DNA of 52,741 bases from Apostichopus californicus. Its lineage: Eukaryota; Echinodermata; Holothuroidea; Aspidochirotida; Stichopodidae. Shown here piece after piece: positions 1-12,500 of the stretch; position 1 is the stretch's first letter, and each line of letters opens with the position of its first letter. Location of the stretch: NCBI GenBank assembly GCA_020650975.1, contig JAIPMN010007982.1, positions 1 through 52,741 on the forward strand, written 5' to 3'. Below the pieces are notes generated by a model. That model was not told where the DNA came from and did not search any database. It was given only the letters and a program-made list of their open reading frames with translations. The position numbers were made by a program, and so were the translations under genes.

Positions 1-170
1 TATGCATATATATATCTATTAAAGGTTACTAATACAGTAAAGGTGCTACCCTTCACAGTGAATGTGCTACATATATATATGTATATATATACATATATAT
101 ATATATGTAAATATATATATATATATGTACATATACATGCATATATGTATCTATTAAAGGTTATTAATAC
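1..170. repeat. AT microsatellite at the left edge (intron 59)
   Basis: TATATATA/TACATATA simple repeat, mainly 70-165, with the phrase CTATTAAAGGTTA-TAATACA repeated at 17-36 and 151-171. The remaining intron sequence to 400 shows nothing recognisable. Confidence 0.8.
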
Positions 171-400
171 AATGAAGTTGCTACCCTATAATGCCAACAT
201 GAGGGGTTCCACTTCAATCCTTGTCACAGCATTTCGTGAGAAAGAACTTGGTCACCTTAATATCCAAACAGGATCTATGTAAATGCATTAAATAAACTCC
301 AACTGGGATCTCCACTAGAAAACAACTATCTCAGTGACATTTCTATTTGTTATAAGAGGAACCAACGTCATCAACCTTGGAATCGACTCTGAGCATTTAC

Positions 401-585
401 CTGTTTCATGATATCCATTATTTGTAGTACCCTGGTCGGTCCGTCGGTCAACACCCTCACGCTGAGACTACCGGACCCAGGCAGGTTCTTCTGCCTCTCC
501 AGGGCCATCTCTGGAGGGACCTGAGGGACCTTGTCGAGTAAGAGGTCCCTGGATGGTTGTGCTGGACCCAGGACCATCTCAGCAC
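401..585 (-). CDS. VPS13D: VPS13D exon 59 (residues 3751-3812), last exon in window
   Basis: [12 protein letters not shown], then [20 protein letters not shown] and [10 protein letters not shown]: the conserved 'GA-x-x-VLGP' and 'PGSG-x-LSV-x-V-x-x-DGPTR-x-L-Q-I' elements that begin the C-terminal part of VPS13D. Acceptor ATAG, donor GTAAAT, ends in phase 0. The next exons are off the left edge. Confidence 0.95.
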
Positions 586-3500
586 CTATCAAAGTAAGAT
601 TTGGAGTTACAAAACTGTTTTATTTCTTTTACTCAGCGCTTATTTATATTCCATTGTTCTTAAATATTTGGCCTTTTAAACATACAAGTGCTCTTTTTGG
701 CCTGAATATCATAAATAATAACGTTGTGAGCGAACAACAAAGTAATGAAATATGGTTAATCATTTGATGTTCACAATCAACTACGACTGCAAGATGCCTT
801 AATAGCCAACCAAGGTGATTGATATATGTGTACCCGAATAAAATAACGTGAGAGAAAATAACAATCCCTGTATTACCAAATGAACAGAAACATTTGTGGA
901 CCTAACAGATATTTTATACGGTATAAATGTTTCCAAGTAGTACTGTATAGTTTCAGGCATATTGTGAAGCTGACATAATGGGCGATATGTTTCAACATTA
1001 TTTCAACAATTTATTAATTCTTCACGATTCAAGGGATACACAAGATATCATAGGATTATTGGATGCAAGCAGAGATCATCAAACTCAAAATTGTATCTAA
1101 ATAGTTTTGTTTTGATACTTTTCAAAGAACTTACCTTCCTTCAAGCCAAGGACTTTATATTTTGGTTGAACAGCAAAACTTGAAAATAGACATCTTAAAG
1201 TTCCATCCTGTAAGCCAAACCAAACAACAAGTATATAAGTTTAAGTTAAAACAAAAGATGCTAATAATGGTGAGGGCACTGCCATTCAACTTTTTAATGA
1301 TAATTCAACGTATCTTCTATGCTGGCAAGTTTAAAATTATTGCTTTATAACTTACTATCGTTGATTCTGATGGGACAAAAAGAGAGTCAGATTGTAGGAA
1401 TTACTGTGTTAGTATAACTAGCATGGATAGAGCAATACCCTCCCTTACCCCTAACCACATCTTACGTTTAGTAATTACTGTGTTAGTATAACATAGCATG
1501 GATAGAGCAATACCCTCCCTTACCCCTAACCACATCTTACGTTTAGTAATTACTGTGTTAGTATAACATAGCATATAGAGTAATACCCTCCCTTAGCCCT
1601 AACCACATCTTACGTTTAGTAATTACTGTGTTAGTATAACATAGCATGGATAGAGAAGTACCCTCCCATACCCATAACCACATCTTACGTTTAGTACTTA
1701 CTGTGTTAGTATAACATAGCATGGATAGAGAATTACCCTCCCTTACCCCTAACCACATCTTACATTTAGTAATTACTGTGTTAGTATAACATAGCATGGA
1801 TAGAGTAATACCCTCCTTTACCCCTAACCACATCTCACATTTACAAATGAGGTAGTACAAAAGAATGGAGTATTTTCCACATGACATTTTGGAATCTTTG
1901 TTATCCACATAAGAATCATATTGGTTACCATTGGTTACTCCCTTCAGTGCATCAGTGCAAAGATATATAATGTGGTGGAGAAGTTAGAGCAAGTGGGGGG
2001 GGGGGGGCGGGGCTGGCGTTGGAAGGGCACAAAACATTGATCTTGCGAGCCACTGAATTTTGTGGCCTGATGCGATACATTTTCAACAGTCAGATGGGGT
2101 CGCAAAAATGGGTGTCTCAGGGGGAAGAACTGGGGTTGTAAATGGCTTACTTGCCTGGCACCTCCACAAAACAAGAAGGCTTGATAAAGTGATCTTTCAC
2201 CAACAATCATCACACATACAAAGTAAGTTATCTGTGGTTCCACTAAACCAAATGTCTTTGTGCGTACCTTTTGAAAGGTCCAAGTTTGCGTAGACTTTCT
2301 GTTGTTATCCGGCGACTTCAGCACCAAGGTACTGGTCCCGTTGTAGACTGGGCCGCTGCTAATGATGTCAAGGACCATACACTGATGATTGTGGCGACTG
2401 GGGGAGTGAAGATCCCTGGGAGGGGTGAATGCCTCATTCTGTAGCATTCCCGTGGTCGTCATTCGCCACAGTTGGCTTCGTTTACCTTGCTCCTGAAATG
2501 GTGAAAACAATTCGTTGCAATTTGGGGAAGAAAACAAATCATGTCAAAATGTATAAAGACTTTTCTACTTAGATTCCTCATGAAAATGGGATAGCTTTAC
2601 ATGAGAAGCTACAGCAACATCACACACAATGCATGTTTGCAAATTTTAGGATTTAATTTTCCGATTTTCCTAGCTGCTTCATAAACATAGGCTACTAGCA
2701 GTATGCATGCTACCTATACTTATATCTTCATACAAAGCATTTTTAAACATTACATCATTCTCACGTTACTTCTCTCATCACCAACGGGACACCATGCAGT
2801 GACGGCATCATCAGCTAAACAGAATAAAATCATTTAAGGAACAGATCGAGAGACATCACAAGTCTTAAGAATGAGTCAATTTTTTCAGAAGTTTGTGGTA
2901 GGGTTGTGGTGACTAAACCTTTCTCGTAGGATGACCAAAACTATCCTCGGGGGCTGTCCGAGGTCAAACACTACACAATCACCTCGTTGCACCCGTCACT
3001 AACTTTGCATTTCGAACAAAACTTTGAAAGACTAAAAGCAAAGAAGACAGGCTGTCCACGAGACTGCCAGCAAACTCGCCTTTGAATTATTTAGATATCT
3101 AGGCGTATTCTTGCTTTTTGTTTTAAAATTGCTATTACCTTGCTGTATATTCTCTGCAACTTTTGCTAATATTTTCTTCCTGCTTCCTATATCTGTAAAA
3201 CATTGGCACAGAGAGTCAGGCCAGGCCCCACTGAATATTATGTGACCTGGGCCCTCTTTTCTGAAGTCTTCAGGTTTTCTAAAGTATTTTATGAAAATGA
3301 GAATATCTTATTCTATATCCCTTACTTCCCTGGGCTCCCTAATTGACCTCTTGCCTGCTGCTGTGACCCACTGGAAACCCCCCCCCCCCTCTCTCTCATC
3401 TCACCAGGCCTGGTCTCGTCAGACCGAATAGTTACCTTCTTTCGGAGCACCACCGGAGAGGCAGGGTGAGGGACATCCAGCACCAGGTTGGAACCCGACC

Positions 3501-6500
3501 ATATTTGGCCACCAAATAATGTTGACTTTAATGGAGTCTGTGAGTCAGCAGGGCTGAAATTAAAATGTCAATAATTTAAACATAAAACTTTAGACACAAA
3601 GGCAGGGCTTTGAAGTGAAAAGGCTTATTGTTGACAATTAATATAAAATCATTCACATAAAGCAATTCAAGAACATGTAAATTCCATATTAATACTGAAG
3701 TCTACTTTGGAGAATGGTTGCTATTCTGAGCATTGATTCCTGTGCAAAATTTTATTGGACAATGTTCGATAAAAAATCCATCTTTACTTCAAAAAATGTC
3801 ACTGTAAGGAAACTTACCATAGATTTTCAAATCCCTCAAATTAAAAGCAGAGAAGGGTAGAATGTTTTACCTTTCAAATGTTTGGGACATGGCGATGTAG
3901 ATGAAATTCTCATAGTAAAGACTCTCTCCCGTCTCCAGCTTATTGAGGTTGTAGCTAGCGAGGGATCCACCTTGTACCTCGCAGGTAATTAGGTTAGGCA
4001 AGATAGGTTCATCAAAGGCATAGGGTACTGAAAGAGAGAACCAATAGGCATGTGAGTTGGTTACCATGGTTACAGGCAAACATATCATCAACTAATACCT
4101 GGTGTTGACTATGGAATTAAATGTGTTTTTATTAATGTTACTTAAAGATTTCTCTCCAACATAGAAACAATTTGTTTCCATTGATAACATTGTTTATTAT
4201 CTCAGAAATGAATTTGCAAAGATCTGAAGTACCTTCCACAATTTCTACTAGGGAATCACTTTTTCCTTAAATTTATACTCTTCTGTTTTTTTTGGGGGGA
4301 GGGGGGGGGATGCAGGGAAACAAGAACTGTAATCCATTCTAACTAGCACTATATAAAAACAACTTTTTAAATTGAAGGTATATGCCAGAGGGCAGCAGAA
4401 GTCCAAGTCAGATTTAACAATATATACTGCATCTTTGTCTCGTAAAAAAATTTCAGAGACAAAAAGTGTCTACATCTAATGTTCAAAACCGAAATCTTAC
4501 AAAAAAATGGTCAAATTTCCTAACTATGTTTGTATCTGTGAATTATCTCAAATACTTGATGGAATTGACTGGAATATATAATGATTATATCTTGCTAGAA
4601 TAGTTAACAAGAGTTCTACAAACGACTCACCTGACGACAGAGGGTGCACCAACGTCTTTAAATGCCTGTCTTCCACTTTGTTCTGCCAGAAGGTTACATT
4701 AACCTAGACAAGTGAGACAGGTGAAATATCAAGAGACATTTATTTCAAAAAAGCAGACAAAGTTCTTAATGTTTCAGTCAAACCTGAGCTCTAGATATAG
4801 ATATATACATAGACACACCGAGAACCACAATAAGAATGAAAAACGGCATAGTGGTCATTTTTCGTTCTCAGTCATAAATATATTCTTTACCGTATGAAAC
4901 GTGCGTTAATTCGGATGTGAGATGACAGAGTTATTACTACCACAAACACAATATCAGAGACCTCAATTCTTTTCTTATCCAAGCTTGACACATATCTTAC
5001 AAATAGTTCATGAACATTTTCCTTTCATTTCACTAAACCCAAGGGTTGTTCAACTGGAAAAATACATTGTTTCTTCTATTTAATTATTAGTACATCAAAT
5101 CTTGCAAGAACTTTGCTTCAGCAGAAAAGGTAGTTTATATGGTCAATAGCATACTCAGTGCCCAGCTTAACATCCTCTGGGACCCTAAGGCACCATATGC
5201 TTGTTGCTTGTACTATGAAAGCCTAGGCTATGGGTTGACTTTCTCTGTTGAAAGCTGATCTGGTATTTAGGTAACTGTGGTTTTGATAGTCAGCTTAGCT
5301 GGTGCTTGCTTTTCTCTACACCAGCAGGATTCAATACATCATGTCTCACCTCTGACAAGTTATCAATCCTGTAGGGCGGGGGAAGCTCGTCGGCATCACT
5401 GAAGATCACAAAGTATGTCGCACCCTGTAACCGTATCTCCATGTGCATGATCCTGCATTCGTTATTTGGCCCTCTGAAAAAAAGTCACCGGAGAGATATA
5501 AATTAGGTTAATTTCTCCTCCATATGACAAAACAGCAATTTCATTAAAAATGTTTCAAATACATCAACTTGATCATGTAGTCACTGGTGATCTTAGGAAT
5601 CTTTAAAAAAATTAAAAATTAAAAATAAAAAATAAAAAATCTTTTTTTTTACAAATGCCTGCTGATGTTGGAATCTTTGGAAGCCATCCACACAAAATTT
5701 GAGCTTATAAGAATGAATTAAAAACAGTTCTAACACAGACATACAGCAGTAACAACATTGTTCATTTAAGGAAAATATTTCTTATCTTTTCTTTATCTGA
5801 TATACTTTCATGTTCATACTTTCATATTCACTTCAGTATTGTGTTTTCATGCAACATGGGTAACTCTAAAGTAGTTTCTTGTGTTTACATCAAGGAAAAG
5901 CAAAAATCACCTAGTGTGCAGTGAAAGTTGCAGCTAGCTGGCATACTTCACACAATACTTCAACTTGCTGTTTAGGGGGAGAATAGACAATGGGAAGAGG
6001 GGGTGGGTTCTACCGGGGGGGGGGATGGGGAGAGAGGGGTTTTGACCTACCTCATGTTGATATTGACCGATCCCGGCTTGTTGATGCAAACACCACCGGA
6101 CCATTTACAATCCGGACTGTCTGCATGTTTGATACACAACAGTTTATCCAGATCGTCTCTCGGCCAGTGAAAGATTACGCTGGAACCCTGGATGACCAGA
6201 AGATGTTCCATCGGAAGTTTCGTTCCCTGAAGTGAATGAGTGAGTGACCAAAGTTGCAGCGTTACACATTTGTGACTTACTTTCGACAGTAATATTCTGT
6301 GTGTTTCTAAGTATTGTTCAAGAGTACGCATTCGGTTGAGAAATGAATTCTCAGAATTTTTAAGAAATGTCCATCTATACCTTACTTCGAAATGATATAT
6401 TGCTACATGGCAATTGGACCACTATCGCATAGGGAAGAAAATTTGGAATAACTCGAGCACAATCGTGTTTATTTCATTGGAATGAGCTGGTTATGAAGCC

Positions 6501-9500
6501 TTAATATCGCTTGATCACAATAAAAATCTTCACCCACAGAGTTATATGCAAATAAGATTGGGCCCAGGTGTATCTGTTATGAAATTGCTGTCGGTAGCAA
6601 GTTAGTGTTGAGGGTTTTTTTCCCCCTTGTTTCTCGTGGAAAGAATCCAATTTCCCAAGATACCAAGAAGTTGTTGTGACACAAAGCAACCACTGTAAAA
6701 AACTGACTTTGAAATGATAGAACATTCAGAAAGAGCAAAGTAATCCTTGGCTAGAATGGGATTCAAACCTATGACTTCCAGGATTACTAAGTCCTGTGCT
6801 CTACCAACTGAGCAATCCAGCCCTTAGTTGATGGCGGGGGGAGGGGGAGGAGGAGGAAGGGGGGTGGTGACATATGCTACAGTACCTAGTATACCATGTA
6901 ACCAGGGATCTTGTCACAGTTTTGATATGAAATGTACTTCAATAGAAAGTAAACTTCATTGTATCATAAAGGTAGGCAACAGTAACATGACTGGGAGATT
7001 ATTATCAAATTTGAAGAGCAAACAACTTATGAGCCAGACCAGGGGTTCACGCCAATTTATCTTGTATGTACTGCACACAGTTGGATGGGAGATATAAGCA
7101 CATAGAACGGACTTAAAGTACTGACCATGCCCCGAACAAAATTCTTCTGCGCGATAGCTAGGCTGTGCTTGGATCGATTCTCCAGTTGGAATCGGGGCAC
7201 AAAGGTTACGATGGTAGTGTCCCTGTAGCGCCCTCTTCCAGGTCTGATATCGATACCGACATGATAAACTCTGCGAGAAGAGAGAAAAGGACAAGAATTC
7301 CTACATGTATCTCACATGAAATTAGTTTGTGATCATGCTATGCAATGAAGAATGAGCCTGCTAGCTTTAAGAAGGTATAGTGTGATGTTCATTCAACAGG
7401 TTTGGCGGGGTCTTCACATGCTCGCCAGTCAGTTGTGTAGCTAAGAGCAAGATGGCTAAGGTGCTGTAATAGAAGTGGGCGCACAAAGGACAGCCCACAT
7501 TTACCCAAGCCCAACCATAAGCTTGGGCTTGGGAGTATTTTTCTCTCTCTTTTTTTTAAATATTTGGTACCTCTATATGCCTAGATATGGCACTCTCAGG
7601 CTTTCTCTGCTGAGGACAGGATTTCCTTTCAATTCCAAATTTGGTGGGACGAGAGTTCAGTTCAAGAACTGCTATGAACAGTATTAACGACCTAAGAAAA
7701 CCAATAAAATCTTGTGATTTATAAACTTGTTTTCAGCCGACGACAAGTAGTCACATTTTTCGGTCGTTGACAAAGGACCGGGCCCTGGTAGTTTGCCTTT
7801 TATCAGTGTCAACTTTAAATGACAAATAAAGGATCAACCTTCAAACAATTTTGTTTGGCTGTAAGTATTTGTAAAGTTCTTCTATGATTATCACGTTTCA
7901 CATATGATTGATCGATCCATCGATTGATTGATTGATTGAATTGTCTTTCTTACCAATGCCTAAAACACTTACTTGCAAGGTTTGCGATCTGGCTGTGAGA
8001 CTCGTAAGGATCTGACTCCAGCACCGCCGTCCAATGAGATCTTATGACACCACATCGGATATGCTCCCGGCTCCATCTTCCCTTTGCCAAGCCTCATGGT
8101 GACCCTGTCAAAGAAAGAAATACAATCCTATCAAAGCGACCATCAGACCTTCCAGAAATTAAAAGAAAACAGAAAAAACGGCAAACCTGCAGAGGGGTTT
8201 GTAATAAACGGACATCTTTGTACACCACACATGGAGCTAAATGTTACCTTCTAATCAAAGTGGGGTTCACATGCCAAGTAAGAGATCTTCCCAAGGTTAC
8301 CCCTTCTTGGAGACAGTGTATGCCATTGCTTACGAGGAAAGGCAAAACTGACATACATACAAACACACCCACCCACACACGTACAAGCGCATACTGGCAA
8401 ATATGAACTACAAAGTTCACAATTGGTCACTGGAACAAAAATTGAATCCACACAATGTTTTTTATAGTCTCCTTGGAATCAGAATAAATGTGGGACATAA
8501 AATCACCCTTGCTGACACACTGCTATATAAGGGGTATTAGGTTACACACCCGGATCCAGGGGGCATGTGGGTGTGTATACATCCTTTTACAACCTTGCCT
8601 GCAAATGTAATAGTACTTATTTAGCATAACCTTGCATTTATATCTACTTCTAGACCTACTTTATAGTCTAAATCTGACTCAGAATGCAATATCTAGAATT
8701 TAAATTTTAAAGCGGACTTCTAGAACTCTGCCAACGTCCCGATATCTGCCACATACAGTCATGTGACATCGACCATGACGTTTTGTATAACAAGAATTTC
8801 CTTCGTTCGTTCTGCGGGTCCAAAGAAGAGTTGAAGAGGGACGCATCACTCACCACTGAGAATCTTGGGACACGTAGGAGAACATGAGAGGGGCCACGGA
8901 CCGGGCGACCTCGTGGTCCTCCGACTGCCCTGCTGCGTTCTCATCCTCTCCTTCTTGTCTAAAGATCAGAGGCAGCCCGGACAGGTTGAGAAACCAATAG
9001 AACGCTGAGACGCAAATCTGGAGAAAAAAGAAGTAAAAAACAAAGATTGGAGAAAGAGGGTTGTGAATAGGGAATGAACAGAGCATGGAACGTCTGAAAC
9101 TAGAATAAAACTGGAAGTAATAAAAATTCGAGCAATTCTTCAAAAAAAAAAATCTATGTTCAGTATTCACAAAGTAAATAATACACCAGAATCCGTTTAG
9201 CTTTTGATCTTCTTCATGTGGCGTGCAAACTATTCATGAGGTCTTGCTCTTTGGAAGACAAAAACCGATAAAAAGTAGTGAGGGGGTTGCTAAGCATATT
9301 ATTATACGATTGCCAAACTGCACCACTGTAAGCATGTAACACACAACGAACGATGCCCACCATATTCTATTGTACAGTGGGGAGGGGGGTGGGGGGGGAG
9401 GAACAGACAACGGTCAGTCTGGAGGCTGGGGTCAAGATGGTAACGTACCTTGAGACATCGTCCAGCCCTGCACTCTATTCTGGCCATCAGATGGAGTCTA

Positions 9501-12500
9501 CGGCCTTGATCATCTTTCATCGTGATCCTCGCATACGAATCTTGCATGAATTTTCCGGGCACGCTGAGATGTGACACACAGTTTGTAAAGTTTTCAAAAG
9601 AGAAGCTGATATCCAACGCATGGTTTAGGTCAGCCTGCAATGAAAGTAAACAAGAGATTAAAAAAAAGAAAAGAAAAGAAAAGAAAAGTAAAAGATTTGA
9701 TGTATTTGTTAGGATATAAACCAAATAACCAGCGGGCACGAAATTCCTGTCATTGTTTAAAAAGCTGACATTTACTCTTTGCAGTTACGTTAAGTACTTA
9801 AACCAAGTTCACTTTATTTTTTTGAAGGGGTGGGGGGAGGGTTCCTGTTTAAAGAGGAAAGATTTGATACTAAGAAGGGAGAGGGCAGCTTACAAGGAAT
9901 GCTGTTAACAGAAAATGTAACTGATATGCAAAACAGAAAAAAAAACAAAAACAAAAACAAAACAAAATATCCAAGCTGGAGGGTCTCATAATTTTTGTGC
10001 CCACAGCATAGTTTTTCAAGGCAGTAGACAAAAAAAATTATGGAAGGAGGGGGGTAGAGGGGGTGGAGGGGGTGGGGATTGGTTTTACCTTGTACAGTGG
10101 TTGGTCTTTTCCTGGTTTGATCTCTCCTTTGGCACCTCTGTGGTCAAAGGTCAAATCTACAGGTAGAAGATTAGTAAGGACCACAGGAGGAATCAGGGTT
10201 ATTGTGTGACCGGGTTGTAACTCCTCCTTCTTATTGTTCTTGCTTGCTGGATAGTGTTGGTGTTTTATGAATGCACAAAATCTGAAAAATGCCACAAAAA
10301 TGAACAGAGAAGATCAATAAAGGGAAGGGTGAAGTAAGGGGATATAGATTTGTCACCTGATGCTGAGACCCTACTATTCTGAAATATAAATTTGCACACA
10401 AATTATCTTATTTCATACACCTTGGGAATGTAGTGGTACGATCAATTTCAAAAGCATTTTACAATATGCAACCCACTTACGACAAATCCATTGGGCCATA
10501 ATTGATAACGTGCACCGTTATACTTCTTTATAACTGCATAAATCTAATGTCTAATGTTACGAAGAAAGCAAGCTTTGTACCCAGTGGCTTGCTTTGTATA
10601 ACAGTTAACAAATTTGATTTGATATAATTCTGCACTTACTTGAAGTTTTCTCCAAATTTACATTCCATGAGCATGGTCTGTGCTTCACCAGGGGTGTCAA
10701 CAGTCCTCCAGGCTAGAGGCTTGGAACAGTATTCCGACCCCCAGCTGTAAGGTCGTACAAATATGTCCCAATTAGTCAGTTGAAGTGGTATGGGCAAACT
10801 ACCGCCAGGGTCGAGAAGAGGAAGCGTTAGTTTATCTGTAGGATGAAGAAGACGAAAAATAAAACCATCTCTAAGAGAGAAGTTGAGGTTTACACAAAAA
10901 TGTGGGGAATAAAAAAGGATTTAAGGATTCCATGATTTAAGGACTGGTCTCTATGAATATTCAGAATGATGTATACAACGATGTTGGAAACAGCTGACAG
11001 AATATATTCTGACCACACCCACAATGGGTGAGTCACATAACACTACAGACATGCAATCAAACTTGTCTTCAGTACATGTAGTTAAGCCACTTTAACCCCC
11101 ATTCCATGTCTTGAGTACATGTGGGTTGTCTACTATATTCAGTGTGTCACACATGTAATTAAAGTGGGACAGAAACTTCAGCCGCTATTTCCATGTCCAA
11201 AGTGAACCTCGGACAGTCTTGCAACACGTGACTACTTGTCGAGACTACATTTGAGTCAGAAATTATATATCATTCCATGTCTTGAATACAAGTGGGACAG
11301 ACACACAATGCACTAAATCTATGTCTTCAATGTATGTGGGACAGTCAGACTATTCCATGTTTTCCCTGTATTTGGGGCAGACACACTATCCATTTTCCCA
11401 AGTTTTCAATATATGTGGGGCAGGCACACTATCCATTTTTCATGTTTTCAATGTATGTGGGGCAGGCACACTATCCACTATTCCATGTTTTCAATGTATG
11501 TGGGACAGGAACACTATCCCCTATTCCATGTTTTCCCTGTATGTGGGGCAGGCACACTATCCATTTTCCCATGTTTTCAATGTATGTGGGGCAGGCACAC
11601 TATCCATTTTCCCATGTTTTCAATGTATGAGGGACAGATGCACTACCCACTTTTCAACATAATATACCTACTAAATCAACGAAATAAATTCAATCAACTA
11701 TAAAAAGTCTCTCTGCAGGGGTTTCTGCACACATTTCATCTCAACTTACTCGCTGTGTTATCTGGATTCATCAGTTGAAGCTCTGCTGGTTCACTCAGGC
11801 GACTCACGACAGTCAAAGCCGAATGGACGGTGATGAGTTTGCGAGCACTGCCCTCTAGAGTGACCACAAACACGATTCTTGCCGGTTTAGTCTCATTATA
11901 CTGTCATAATTTAAAGTTCAGAATAACTTCATTAAAGATCAATAATATCCTAATGAAATTCACACAGGAGAGCATCTTTTATAAGGAACAAGTTATTATA
12001 CATTATTTCATCTATCTGATCACATTCTCCCACTTTACATAACTCACAAAAAGTGTACAGCCATGTGATCATGACATATGGATTATAGTTTGTAAGGAGA
12101 AAAAGCCTAAGCAGCAAACACCAAATGAACATGATCTCTCATTCCCAGTTCCTATATCAGAACTATTGCCATGTGATCATAACTATGACGACGATGATAA
12201 TTTTTTAAACTCAGGATTTTTTTTTTTGGTTACGATAAAACCAAAGCTTATTTTCCTGCTAACCAAGTGAATAAAAGACAAATTTAATTTGAATCCCATC
12301 ATTTCGTTGTCCAGATGCTATTTCATATGTTATTGTGAATCACATGCAAGATACTAAGTTGGAAGACTTCAAAATGTTTGATTTTTGAAGTCAGCATCTG
12401 AAATGAAAACTTTGATATCACAAAAAAATGTATCGACGTAGATTAGAAAAAAAACACACCTTTTTGCATTCTCAAATTATCTACTCACCGCGATGTCAAT

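Noticed and set aside
1558..1908. Minus-strand 116-residue frame
   Set aside because: Follows the 74-75-bp minisatellite; no exon fit or family resemblance.
6748..6822. Functional tRNA gene
   Set aside because: 8-nt anticodon loop, T-stem mismatch, no T-run terminator and dispersed relatives with the same flank point to a SINE.
11282..11703. Three overlapping plus-strand open frames with repeating Cys/Gly/His residues
   Set aside because: They read the same 42-43-bp minisatellite in three frames, inside intron 45; no start context or domain.
11891..11891. Alternative exon 45 start 9 nt downstream (ACT)
   Set aside because: In frame, but the acceptor is GAG without a pyrimidine tract; the ACAG 9 nt upstream is better.
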